Shown here piece after piece: positions 45,527-59,522 of a stretch of DNA of 64,000 bases (the stretch's first letter is position 1; each line of letters opens with the position of its first letter). Where the stretch lies: contig OZ252227.1 in assembly GCA_965249175.1 (NCBI GenBank), forward strand, positions 310,001-374,000, given 5' to 3'. Under the pieces are notes generated by a model. The model had not been told where the DNA came from and searched no databases. It saw nothing but the letters and a program-made list of their open reading frames with translations. Both the position numbers and the translations under genes were made by a program. This DNA comes from CAZYFH01 sp965249175. GTDB taxonomy: Bacteria; Acidobacteriota; Vicinamibacteria; Vicinamibacterales; UBA8438.

Positions 45527-45910
45527 CTCCTCCCACGGTTGGATGAAGCCACGTAAGACGTTGAAAATAATACTGTTGCGAGATAATAGTGCCCCGGACT
45601 CGCGACTGCGCTCCCACTCGCACCGCAGTCTCGACCGCGGACTCTCACAGCCGTCCGTTTGACAGATCGCCGGAACCTCTATAATCTTAGAAGGTTCCCC
45701 TGACGACGGGATTCCGGTTAATGGGGGAGCACGCGGCGGGGGTCCCGTCCGTGACCGGGTTCTTTGAAAACTAGATAGGACATCGACGTGGAAACACGTC
45801 GAGTATCAGCCTGACACCATTTAGTCCGACAAACAACGCAAGAGCTAAATAGCTCTCGTGTTGAAAGTTGTCCGAGGGTGGCCCGCAAGGGCGGCCTGAG
45901 GCACACGTTT
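45527..45910 (+). promoter_or_regulatory. rrn: rrn promoter/leader region
   Basis: A perfect TTGACA (45659-45664) and a perfect TATAAT (45680-45685) with a 15-base spacer form a strong promoter candidate. A weaker TTGAAA/ATAATA pair sits at 45561-45588. Downstream, TCTTTGAAAA (45761-45770) resembles the boxA antitermination element of rRNA leaders. The leader also has a hairpin around GACGTG/CACGTC (near 45785-45798). This drives the 16S-Ile-Ala-23S-5S transcript. Confidence 0.7.
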
Positions 45911-47469
<1,559 letters not shown>

Positions 47470-47730
47470 GAGATGATTGCGGCTCGGCCTTTCGGGGCCG
47501 TCATCCGCAACAACTCAAGATCGATCTGATACTTGCCGTTGATTTGTCAATTGTCGATGGACCGCGCGGGCGTTAGGCCGCGCGATGCGTGTTGCCGTCG
47601 TCTTTGTCCTGTCTAGTTTTGAGAGAACCGGCACAGGTGCGCACTGCGCGCCTCGTCGGCGCGGCGCCTGGCTCGGGGCCCTGGCTAGCGACGACGGCGG
47701 GGTTCGGGGCCGCAGGCCCCGTCTGATAGA

Positions 47731-47807
<77 letters not shown>

Positions 47808-47990
47808 GTCTTTGCCAAAGGAGGGTGCTTGTTGCAGCGTGATGAATGACATTCGGTGATCGTCGGACGGACGTTCCTTTCTCGCGGCCCTCACCGAACC
47901 AACTTCCGAAGCGATATCGAGAGTTCTTCATTCGTCTCTGTAGGCAGGCACTGCAACTCGCGTGGCCATTGGCACCACGCACAGTAGGTT

Positions 47991-48066
47991 GGGGGATTAG
48001 CTCAGCTGGGAGAGCGCCTGGTTTGCAACCAGGAGGTCACCGGTTCGAGCCCGGTATTCTCCACCA
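47991..48066 (+). tRNA. tRNA-Ala (TGC)
   Basis: A 76-base cloverleaf with encoded CCA: acceptor GGGGGAT / ATTCTCC, anticodon loop GTTTGCAAC (TGC), T-loop GGTTCGAGCCC. Pairs with tRNA-Ile as the usual rrn spacer tRNAs. Confidence 0.97.
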
Positions 48067-48147
48067 GAGTTGAGGGCGCGCACGGCGCGCCCCGTCGGAG
48101 CGGCGAGGGGCTAGGGCCCCCGCTAGCGACGGCGCGCTGATATTTGA

Positions 48148-51323
<3,176 letters not shown>

Positions 51324-51421
51324 CGATCTTTGACAAGATTCCTGCTGTGATGCGGCATACGCATGCGGCGGGGGCCGGACGCTCGACGGATGTTCGAGGT
51401 TCGGTTTTGTTTTTTGACGGT

Positions 51422-51541
51422 TTCCCGGTGGTCATAGGAGAGGGGAAACACCCGTTCCCATGCCGAACACGGCAGTTAAGCCCTCTACCGCCGATGGTAC
51501 TGCGGGGGTAACTCCGTGGGAGAGTAGGTCGCTGCCGGGAG
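51422..51541 (+). rRNA. rrf: 5S ribosomal RNA
   Basis: TCCCGGTGGTCATAGGAGAG, then CCCGTTCCCATGCCGAACAC (the near-universal loop) and GGGAGAGTAGGTCGCTGCCG. Terminal pairing CCCGG / CCGGG closes helix I. Confidence 0.96.
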
Positions 51542-51550
51542 TTTTCCTCA

Positions 51551-51578
51551 CGCCCGAGATCGATGACGGTCTCGGGCG
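51551..51578 (+). terminator. rrn operon terminator hairpin
   Basis: CGCCCGAGA (51551-51559) and TCTCGGGCG (51570-51578) form a perfect 9-bp GC-rich stem just after 5S. The T-run is short (TTCG), so it is a plausible but not textbook intrinsic terminator. Confidence 0.7.
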
Positions 51579-51851
51579 TTCGCCTGTACGTAGAGTCTAT
51601 TCCGCAATCGACGGAGCGTGGAAAGTGGTCCACAAACTGCGGAACCGATGAGTCCTGACGAGCCCGCAGGGTGCGCAGGCCTGAGGGTTTCGACGATGAG
51701 CATCGCGCGCACACCGCTGGTCACCTTGTGCGGAATGGAATCGTCGCAGTTGCGATTCGTCCGGAACGCACGCTCTATTCCCGGAGCGATGGCTCAAGGC
51801 GCACCGGACTGCTGAACGTCTGCCGGGGTTTCTCGATGCCGGAGGTCCCAC
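51579..51851. other. Non-coding stretch after the rrn operon
   Basis: No recognisable gene or RNA was found in these 273 bases on either strand; all frames give low-complexity basic peptides. It probably belongs to the decayed region that follows. Confidence 0.4.
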
Positions 51852-52085
51852 GTGCAGGGCGTTGCTCGTCGGACTCGTCGCGCCGCGGCGCTTTCGACCG
51901 ATAATCAAGTCAAGTATCTCTGGCACGAGGATCGATCCCTGCGCAACCTTCTGAAGACCGCGATTCCCAGACCGGCGCGTAATTGGTTGCGCTCGCCCGG
52001 GACCTCGCTCAGATGGTGGTTGCACGAGGCCCGCTACATCGCTTCCGGGCCGGTCACGCTCACGGTCCGGGCGGATGAGAACGGC
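51852..52085 (+). pseudogene. N-terminal fragment resembling FkbM-family methyltransferases
   Basis: The frame reads SLRNLLKTAIPRPARNWLRS, then TSLRWWLHEARYIASGPVTL, then TVRAD. That is how several FkbM-like SAM methyltransferases open, just before the SAM-binding domain. Similarity ends near 52085, where the IS21-type sequence begins, so the catalytic domain is missing. The identification is from memory of the family pattern and is modest. Confidence 0.4.
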
Positions 52086-52200
52086 GGAGCAAAGATAGAC
52101 CACAGCGCGGCGGGGTGAAGCTGCCTGAGGGCGGCGGAAAACCAGACCGCTCGAGTGGTCCACCGAGCATTCCGACGGTGTTTTGTGGAACACAGGAGGG

Positions 52201-53089
52201 ATGTATCGAGTGGAGCTCTATGCGGAAGTGCGGCGCAGCGTCTATGTGGACGGACTGAGCGAGCGCGCGGCGGCGCGTCGCTTCGGGCTGGCCCGAGAGA
52301 CGGTGCGCAAGATGCTGCGCTACCGGCTGCCGCCCGGGTATCGCCGGACGCAGCCGATCCGGTGTCCTGAAACTGGACGGCTTCACGGGGATCATCGACC
52401 AGATCCTGCGCGACGATCAGCATCGTCCGAAGAAGCAACGGCACGCGGCCAAGCGCATCTGCGAGCGGTTACGGGCGCAGCACGCCTTCACGGGCGGCTA
52501 CACGATCGTCAAAGACTACGTGCGCGAGAAGCGGCTGGGCGGGCAGAAGATGTTCGTGCCGCTGGCGCATCCGCCGGGCGCCGCCCAGGCCGACTTTGGC
52601 GAAGCGCTGGTGGTGGTTGACTGCGTCGAACGCAAAGCGCACTACTTGGTCGTCGATCTGCCGCACAGCGACGACGCGTTCGTGCAGGCGTTTCCGGCTG
52701 AGACGACGGAGGCGTTCTGCGCTGGGCACACCGCCGCGTTCGCCTACTTCGGCGGGCGTGCCGCGTCGCATCGTCTACGACAACAGCAAGCTGGCCGGCT
52801 TCGGCGGCTGTTGGAGGCTCGGCTGGGCAAGGCGGGGACGCGCGAGTACGTGCAGGTGTTGCGGCTGCTCGAGGACTTTCGGCTCGCACACGTCGGCGGC
52901 GCCGTCCGGGACGCCTTGGCTCTGGGCGTGATCAGCTTCGACGCCGTCAAGCATCTCGTGCTGTGCCGCATCGAACACCGGCCGCCGGCCCCGCCTCGAC
53001 CTGGTGCAGTATCCGCATCTGCCGGCCGCGCGCGTGGCGACGACCGCGGCCGCGGACTACCTGGCGCTGCTGGGGGCAGGCGCCGAGTG
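52201..53089 (+). pseudogene. istA: IS21-family transposase IstA, decayed
   Basis: ATG 52201 has AGGAGG upstream. The HTH (GLSERAAARRFGLARETVRK), AQADFGEALVVVD (first catalytic Asp) and RIVYDNSKLA (second Asp) lie in three different frames. The C-terminal tail (LRLLEDFRLAHVGG, LVQYPHLPAARVA) needs further shifts. At least three frame breaks and a deletion between the second Asp and the tail remove the catalytic Glu. It is followed directly by the start of istB (TGATG), as in live IS21 elements. Non-functional. Confidence 0.88.
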
Positions 53090-53167
53090 ATGGCAAAACC
53101 GACCCGGCTGCTCGACGCGCAACTCAAGGCCCTGCGCCTGCCGACCTTTCTGCGCGAGTACGACAAA
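53090..53167 (+). pseudogene. istB: IS21-family IstB ATPase, first 26 codons only
   Basis: MAKPTRLLDAQLKALRLPTF followed by LREYDKA matches the standard IstB opening. It then runs in frame into an unrelated methyltransferase sequence; the AAA+ ATPase domain is missing. The join marks the deletion that ended this IS21 copy. Confidence 0.8.
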
Positions 53168-54312
53168 GCGGTCTCCTCCCACTGGAGGTTTCAAGCCGTC
53201 CCGCATAGCCACGGCCGGCCACCGGTCGGTGCCTTTCGCGATGCGATCCACGAGGTCGTCGGCCCGGGCTCGGGCATCCTCGGCATGTACGCGTGCGAAG
53301 CGCGCGCCCTTCGCGTCTATTCGATCGAGGAGGGGCCCATGATCGCCGTCGCCCGCGCCGTGAGCCGCGCGAACGGCTTCGAGGGACGACAGATCTTCGT
53401 CTACGGTTCATCGACTGCCATCGGCCTCCCAGAGAACGTCGACGTCAACATGGCCGATCAGATCGGACACTTCGGATGCGAAGCCGGGATGTTCGAGTTC
53501 TTTGCCGACGCCCGCGCACGCTTCATGAAGCCCGATGGCGTGGCGATGCCGTCGCATCTCGGGCTGTATCTGGCCGCGATCGAAGACGCGGAGGTGTTCG
53601 GCTGGGTGCAGTTCTGGCGGCAGCATCCCGGCGGATTCGACTTCGAACCGGCTCGAGCCTGGTCCGCTCACACCGGCTATCCCAAGAAACTGAACGCCGA
53701 TCAGCTGCTTGGTGACCCGGTGCGGGCATCGCGATTCCGATGGCTGACGTGTCGACCGGGATGTATGCGAGCGACGTGACGATCACGGTCCAGCGGGCCG
53801 GCACGCTGCACGGGCTCGGCGGTTGGTTCGAGGCGCAGCTCTCCCCGAGCGTGACACTCACAAACTCGCCCGTGGCGACCACCCGTATGCAACGACGCAA
53901 CGCCGTGTTTCCGATCCAAGAGCCGGTTGACGTCAGGCCTGGCGACGAGGTGGCGGTGTCGATGCAGTTCCGCGGACCCGAGACGTTGATCAATTGGAAG
54001 GTCGAGGTCTGGGCACGGTCGGCCACCGGTGAGCGGCGACGGACTGCGGCGTCGAGTCACTCGACTTTCAAGGGCCTACTGTTTTCCCACGAGGACCTAG
54101 TGCGGCTCCGCCCGGACTCTCGGCCCGTCCTGGATGAACGAGGCCGAGCGCGGATGACCGTGCTCGAGCTCTGCGACGGCAGCCGACCGTTGATGGAGAT
54201 CGAACAGGAGGTCTATCATCGCCATCGGACGCTTTTCGGCACGGACCGCAACGCGGCCGGCTTCGTTGCCGAGGTCATCACGCGCTATACCCATCCACGC
54301 GCGGGGTCTTGA
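53168..54312 (+). pseudogene. PRMT-like methyltransferase fused to a PqqD-like (RRE) domain, truncated and frameshifted
   Basis: The frame fused to istB reads FRDAIHEVVGPGSGILGMYA, RVYSIEEGPMIAVARAVSRA and QIGHFGCEAGMFEFFADARA. This resembles class I arginine-methyltransferase-like enzymes. The glycine-rich SAM motif I (usually VxDLGxGSG) is missing about eight residues: VVGPG runs straight into SGILGM. A lost base near 53739 shifts the frame to MADVSTGMYASDVTITVQR, a beta-barrel-like domain. A C-terminal PqqD-like segment follows (VLDERGRARMTVLELCDGSR to FVAEVITRYT). PqqD-like domains often recognise RiPP precursor peptides. The N-terminus is lost to the IS21 join. Decayed gene; the product class is inferred. 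Confidence 0.65.
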
Positions 54313-54428
54313 GCTTCACGATCTAGCCTTAGGCTCTTCGGTCCGGACCACGACACCGTGCAGCACGAGCTGACGGCGCTGGACGGCCTGCGCGACCCTA
54401 TCCCCGACGATTCGCCAGGGGAGCACCA

Positions 54429-55223
54429 ATGACGGCCGCTGGCGCGGGTGTTGCCGTGCGGCGACTGAGCAAGACGTTTCCGCCGGCGCAAGGGTTTACC
54501 GACCTGCTGCGGCGACCCGCCGCCGCCAAGCCGGTCGAGGCGTTGTGCGACGTCAGCTTCGAGGTGGCCACGGGAGAGATCTTCGGCCTGCTCGGGCCGA
54601 ACGGCGCAGGCAAGACGACGCTCGTCGAGGTGCTTGCGACGCTTCTCCTCCCCACGAGCGGCACCGCCGCGGTGGCAGGTCACGACGTGGTCGTCGAGGC
54701 GGACGCGGCCCGCGTGTCGCTCGGGTATTGCCCGGCCGACAGCGAGACGCTGTATCCGCGGTTGAGCGGCGAAGAGAACCTCTACTTCTTTGCCATGCTC
54801 CAGGGGCTGAGCCGCGACCTCGCTCGAGCCCGGATTCGCGAGCTGTTGCAGGTGGTGGACCTCGTCGAGGCGGGACCGGTCAGGGTCGAACGCTTTTCAG
54901 ACGGCATGAAGTCGCGTCTCTCGCTCGCGCGGGCGCTGCTGACGGATCCCGCGGTGCTGCTGCTCGACGAGCCAACGCGGGCACTCGATCCGCTGCGTCA
55001 GGTCGCGTTTCGACGCTTTGCGCGCGACACGCTGGTCGACCGACTCGGCAAGACTATTCTCTGGGTGACCCACAGTGTGGCCGAGGCCGAGGAGCTATGC
55101 GCGCGCGTGGCGATCCTCCATGAGGGGCGGCTCGTGGCCGCCGGCACGCCGGCCGAGGTGCGCGCGGTGGCCGGGGCGCGAGATCTCGCAACCGCCTTCG
55201 TCCGCTCGGTCACGGAGTCGTGA
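54429..55223 (+). CDS. ABC transporter ATP-binding protein (ABC-2 exporter type)
   Basis: A 264-aa nucleotide-binding subunit. Walker A GLLGPNGAGKTTLVEVLATL, Q-loop region LGYCPADSETLYPRLS, signature ERFSDGMKSRLSLARALLTD (a FSDGM variant of LSGGQ), Walker B AVLLLDEPTRALDPL, and the switch His in LWVTHSVAEAEEL. Members of this NatA/DrrA-like group energise export. The stop codon touches the permease start at 55224. It follows an RRE-methyltransferase remnant, so the exporter may once have served a peptide product. Confidence 0.93.
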   Translation: MTAAGAGVAVRRLSKTFPPAQGFTDLLRRPAAAKPVEALCDVSFEVATGEIFGLLGPNGAGKTTLVEVLATLLLPTSGTAAVAGHDVVVEADAARVSLGYCPADSETLYPRLSGEENLYFFAMLQGLSRDLARARIRELLQVVDLVEAGPVRVERFSDGMKSRLSLARALLTDPAVLLLDEPTRALDPLRQVAFRRFARDTLVDRLGKTILWVTHSVAEAEELCARVAILHEGRLVAAGTPAEVRAVAGARDLATAFVRSVTES

Positions 55224-56030
55224 ATGGAGGGGTTCCGCAAGGCCTGGGCCTTCTTGCGCCGCGACCTGCGCACCGACCTCAGCTACAAGGTGTCGTTCGC
55301 CATCGAGGGGGTCGACATCGTCCTCGGCGTCGCCGCGTATTTCTTTTTTTCGCGACTGCTCGAGGGGCGCACCCCGGACGGCTACGAGCCGTTCGCGTTC
55401 ATCCTGGTCGGCATCGCCGGCAACGGCGCGATGTCGACCGCGCTCGCTGCCTACGCTCAGGGCGTCGCGACCGAGCAAAGCGCCGGCACGCTCAAGCTGA
55501 TCCTCGCGACGCGGACCTCGCCGACGAGCCTGATGCTGTTCGCCTCGCTCTATCCCATGGCGCGCGCGTCGCTCGACGCGGGGATCTATATCGTGGGCGG
55601 GCTGGCATTCGGTGTTTCGCTTGCCCCCATGAACCTTCCGGCTGCGTTGGCCCTTTTTGGCCTCGCGCTCGTCGCCTTTAGCAGCCTCGGCGTGCTCTCC
55701 GCCGCGTTCACCCTCGTTCTCAAGCACGGCGACCCGGTCGTGTGGCTGTTTGGCGCGTTGTCGTGGGTGCTGGGGGGCGTGTTCTTTCCCATCGACATGC
55801 TGCCGCCATGGCTGCAACAGGCGTCGATGTTGCTGCCGATTACGCACGCGCTGAACGGATTGCGCGCGACGCTGCTGACTGGCGCAAGCCTGGCGGACGT
55901 CGGGGGTTCGCTGGTGACGTTGCTCGCGTTCGCGGGAATCGGTTTCCCACTGGCATTGACAGCCTTTGGGCTCGCGGTGCGGCGCGTAATGCAAACCGGT
56001 ACGCTGGACCTTACTGAGGATCACCGTTAG
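55224..56030 (+). CDS. ABC-2 type transporter permease
   Basis: A 268-aa membrane protein with six predicted helices. AWAFLRRDLRTDLSYKVSFA opens it and LRATLLTGASLADVGGSLVT lies near the end; LPITHALNGLRATLL is the typical ABC-2 motif. It pairs with the adjacent ATPase to form an exporter. Start ATG 55224 immediately follows the ATPase stop. Confidence 0.92.
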   Translation: MEGFRKAWAFLRRDLRTDLSYKVSFAIEGVDIVLGVAAYFFFSRLLEGRTPDGYEPFAFILVGIAGNGAMSTALAAYAQGVATEQSAGTLKLILATRTSPTSLMLFASLYPMARASLDAGIYIVGGLAFGVSLAPMNLPAALALFGLALVAFSSLGVLSAAFTLVLKHGDPVVWLFGALSWVLGGVFFPIDMLPPWLQQASMLLPITHALNGLRATLLTGASLADVGGSLVTLLAFAGIGFPLALTAFGLAVRRVMQTGTLDLTEDHR

Positions 56031-56044
56031 AGTGCTTCCCGCCC

Positions 56045-56767
56045 ATGAGCATCTCGTACTCCCCCATCCCGGTCGAGCTCGCGAGCCAGCGCAAGATCCG
56101 GACACGGAACAAGGTCAGCTATCGGTTCGCGCACTGGCCGATCTGGATTTGGGTCTTCTTCCTCGTACCGGCCCCGCTGGTGTTCGACCTGTTCGAGAGT
56201 GGCTTCGATGGGCGGATGGCGGTCTGGCTGGCCGCGGTGCTCATCGGTACCGGCATTGCGGGCCTTCGAGGCCGCCTCCCCGGTGTTGAACCGCGTCCGT
56301 ACATCATCCGGTTCACGGAGGACCGGCCGAACCCGCTCTACCGGCGGGTCTGTTACACGTTCGCGTGGAGCGCCGTGCTGACGTTCGCCGTGCTGCACAT
56401 CGCCGGTCTCGGCATCGCCGTGGTGACGGGCGACTGGATGCTCAGGCAGCTCTTCGAGCGAGCGTACTTCCCGATGGCGATCGCGATCTGGATTCTTGGT
56501 GCAACCGGCCGGTTGCCGCGCGTCAAGGCCTCGACCAAGGGCGAGGGGCACGAGCGGCGCTTCTTCTACGGATCGGTGTGGGCGGTGTGTCTGGCGCAAC
56601 CAACGCTGTGGCTCCTCTGGGGCGTCACACCGGAGGGCCGCGCGGGAGACGCCTTTAAGCTCATGGCGTTTCTCGCCACGCTCGCGTTCGTCGGTTGGCT
56701 GTCGTATCGCGGGAAGCTGCCGCGAACCCGCCCAATCGTGCCGGGCGAGCTCGCGGTCAGCGACTGA
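56045..56767 (+). CDS. Conserved multi-helix membrane protein of unknown function
   Basis: A 240-aa protein with about six hydrophobic segments (FAHWPIWIWVFFLVPAPLVF; MAVWLAAVLIGTGIAGL; WSAVLTFAVLHIAGLGIAVV; FPMAIAIWILGA; VCLAQPTLWLLWGV; FKLMAFLATLAFVGWLSYRG). I recognise no catalytic motif. It starts 14 bases after the exporter permease and is probably co-transcribed. The bases from its stop to 56874 hold nothing clear. Confidence 0.75.
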   Translation: MSISYSPIPVELASQRKIRTRNKVSYRFAHWPIWIWVFFLVPAPLVFDLFESGFDGRMAVWLAAVLIGTGIAGLRGRLPGVEPRPYIIRFTEDRPNPLYRRVCYTFAWSAVLTFAVLHIAGLGIAVVTGDWMLRQLFERAYFPMAIAIWILGATGRLPRVKASTKGEGHERRFFYGSVWAVCLAQPTLWLLWGVTPEGRAGDAFKLMAFLATLAFVGWLSYRGKLPRTRPIVPGELAVSD

Positions 56768-56874
56768 TATCAGACAGGGCTTCGCCCCGAACCCCCGCAG
56801 GCGCTTCGTGGGGACCACCAACCATCCTGGCACCCCACTCCGCGCCCGCGCGCCGCGCCGTGCGCGCCTTGGCC

Positions 56875-58428
56875 TCAGCATCGAACACGCGCGCGATAGC
56901 GGAGCACGGTCTCGCCACCCGCTTCGACGGGCACGTCGAAGCGCGGCCAAGGCGGCGGACTTCGTCCACTCGTGGGAGGCGCGCCGCATCTGCCAGTCGC
57001 CGCCGATCGGCTCGTTGACCTCGACCATGATCGCCTCGTCCTTGTGGTTGCGGAACGTGACCTCGAACGCCACCTCGTGCACGAGGCTGCTGATGCGTCG
57101 GAAGTCGGTTTGCGTGCGTTCGGCGACGACGTCGAAGGCGGTGCCGATCTGGATGTTCAGCGTCTCGTCGTTCGGGGTGTGGCCGATCCGGTCTTCGCCG
57201 ACGAATTGCACGCCACCGGCTGCGTCGGCCTGATACACACGCACGTTGCCTGCCGGCAGCGGCATGCCGAGTCCTGCGTCCTCCGCGTTCGCGAAGCGGG
57301 AATAGAACTTGACCGGGTCTCGGAGCGGCGAACCGGGGCTCTGCTGGTTGCGGTCGTAGGACTGCTGGCCATCGACGACGAACCGCTTCTCGACCGGCAC
57401 TCCTGTACCGGCCAGCAGGCTCACCTGCTTGGTTTCGAGGTTGTTGACGGAGGTTCGCCGACCGAGCGTGTAGAGGTGGTATTCGGAGAACGACTCCTCG
57501 ACGAACTGCGCCTGGTCGGCCATCTCCGCCACCGCGCGCGCCGCCTCCAGCCGATCGCGTCGATAGTCCTGCTCGATGCGATGGAGGTCGCCGGCGACGA
57601 GCTGCAACCGCGCGTTGTTGAATGCCGTGCCGCTGTTGTTCGTGAGCGTGACCCACCCGTCGAGGTCGGCCTGCGCGTCATCGCGATCGACGGTCAGCAC
57701 GTAGTCTGCATTCCAGGAGAGGTTGCCGGCCAGATTTACGCCGCCTCGACACGGTGCGCCCCGGCGCCGTCGTTGTCGAGCGCCCAGACCATGGTTGGCC
57801 GGCTGTAGAGGTTGCCCGGCAGCTCAGGAAAGCGGATGTGGTCGGCGTGAAGGCCGGTCACGATCTCGTCGCCGATCTGCCAGACCGGGCCGTTATTCAG
57901 CGCGAGGAGCCGCGCCTGCACCTCGTCCGTCACGGTGGTGCCGCCGTCCTGGCGGGTCCGCACCAGGGTCACCTCCCGGCCGACGTATTTCTGCAGCAGC
58001 TTCTGGGGCTCGAGCAGGTCGTATTCGTAGTTCTGCTCGACCACGCGGAGCAAGGTCGGCTCCGTCAACGACCGGAAGTGCACCGTGGCCGGGTTGATGG
58101 TGGCCGCGATGTCGACGTAGCTCAGGTCGAACGTGCCGGATGGCAGCTGCAGCTCTCGGACGTCACGGACGAGCGCGATGTTCGAGTTATAGATGGTGAG
58201 CGCCAGGTCGACCTGGTCGTCGAGCGTCGTGCTCGGCTGTTCGATTGCGCCCTCGCGGCGAGCTTCGGTGAGACCCGGACCGCGCGGCGCGGCGCGCGCG
58301 GTCGGTGTCGCAGGCCCATCCGGACGCGCCGCGGTGCGGGGGGCGGGGTCCGCGGTGAAAGGTGCAAGCAGCAATCCCGCGGCGAGTAGGGTGCCGACGC
58401 CGACGAACGATGACGTAGAAAGTCCCAT
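56875..58428 (-). pseudogene. Secreted DUF4139-domain protein, two frame breaks
   Basis: From ATG 58428 there is a signal peptide (VGVGTLLAAGLLLAPFTA). Next comes LALTIYNSNIALVRDVRELQ and LSYVDIAATINPATVHFRSL, the start of DUF4139 proteins. The frame breaks near 57737 (HRVEA to GVNLAGNLSWNADYVLTVD) and again near 56945 (WTKSAAL to FDVPVEAGGETVLRYRARVR). The expected terminal sequence then ends at 56875. The order and completeness of the domains suggest a recently functional gene or two sequencing indels. The role of DUF4139 proteins is unclear. Fourth gene of a minus-strand set with the sigma and anti-sigma genes. Confidence 0.8.
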
Positions 58429-58536
58429 GGTTCTCCTCCTCTGGAATTACTCTTGGAACGGGGACGGCCGGATTTCTTGCAGCCCGGGGGATCGGGCACG
58501 CGAGGAGGCTGGATCAGCCTGCGCGCTGGTCGCGCG

Positions 58537-59469
58537 CTAGTGTGGCGTCCAGGACCGGCCGGCGTCGGATGTGGTGAAGGAGGAGCCATCCGACGCCCTC
58601 ACCGTGGCGGTCAGGGCGTTGGCGCTCGTCACGGCCGTCAGATCGCCGCCGCCCGCGACCCGCAGCGCCTCCCACGTGCGCCCGTCGGTCGTCCGAAAGA
58701 CGGTGCCCTGGCCCCCGACGACCCAGCAGACGGTGTCGGTCGGCGCGACGCCGGCCACGAGCTCGGTCTCGACGTCGAGTGTGCGTGTCCAGCTCACGCC
58801 GGCGTCGTCGGTGCGGTCAACGCCGGTGCCGACGAGGCGCCACTGGACGGAGGGATCGGCGGACCGCACGACAATTGTCGCCGCGCCGAGGGCGCGTCGA
58901 TCAAACGCTAGGTCTGCCGCGGCCGCGGCTGTCTGTTGCTCGAGGCGGACGCCGTCCTCCGACGCCTCCGTCTCGAGCGTGCTGGCCCGCTCCGCGAGGC
59001 GTGCGGTGAGGTTGGACTCGTCGGTCTCGTCGTTCCGGTCGACCACCGCTTGCGAGCGTTCCGCCCGCGCTTGCTGCGCCTGCGCCAGGTCAACCGCCCC
59101 CGGCGCCGCCGGCTCATCCAGCGATCCCGGTGTGATGACCCAGACAGCGATCGTCGCCACTGCTGCCGTCGCGAGCGGTGCGATCCATCGCCAGCCGAAC
59201 AATCGCCTCCAGGCTGACGCCGCACTGGCGGCGTCGGCGCGTTCGCCCATCCCGGCAGTGCGCACGACGGCTGCGAGCTGGGCCTGGCATCTGCCGCACG
59301 TGGCGAGATGCCCGACACACGCCTCCCGTTCGGTGGGGGCCATCTCGCCGTCGACATACGCGGCGAGGGCTTCCGCGTCGAGGCATGCGGGTGTGGCCTG
59401 GAGCGACGACGCAAGTCGGCGCGTGAGCGCCGCCGCGAGCCCCGGGTCGCTGTGTCGGGTGTCCACCAT
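58537..59469 (-). CDS. Anti-sigma factor with zinc finger and C-terminal beta-propeller-like domain
   Basis: A 310-aa membrane protein. N-terminal zinc anti-sigma domain: LAAYVDGEMAPTEREACVGH-LATCGRC (HxxxCxxC). One membrane helix (WIAPLATAAVATIAVWVITP). A charged, possibly coiled segment leads to an extracytoplasmic region with repeats of the YCF48/BNR type: VQWRLVGTGVDRTDDAGVSW and VFRTTDGRTWEALRV and SFTTSDAGRSWTPH. It should sequester the ECF sigma factor encoded 53 bases upstream; the outer domain may sense a surface signal. Confidence 0.88.
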   Translation of the reverse strand: MVDTRHSDPGLAAALTRRLASSLQATPACLDAEALAAYVDGEMAPTEREACVGHLATCGRCQAQLAAVVRTAGMGERADAASAASAWRRLFGWRWIAPLATAAVATIAVWVITPGSLDEPAAPGAVDLAQAQQARAERSQAVVDRNDETDESNLTARLAERASTLETEASEDGVRLEQQTAAAAADLAFDRRALGAATIVVRSADPSVQWRLVGTGVDRTDDAGVSWTRTLDVETELVAGVAPTDTVCWVVGGQGTVFRTTDGRTWEALRVAGGGDLTAVTSANALTATVRASDGSSFTTSDAGRSWTPH

Positions 59470-59522
59470 TCGCCTTTACCTTAGAACGACGACCCGTGCG
59501 CTTCTTGCATGCTGGACCCGCC

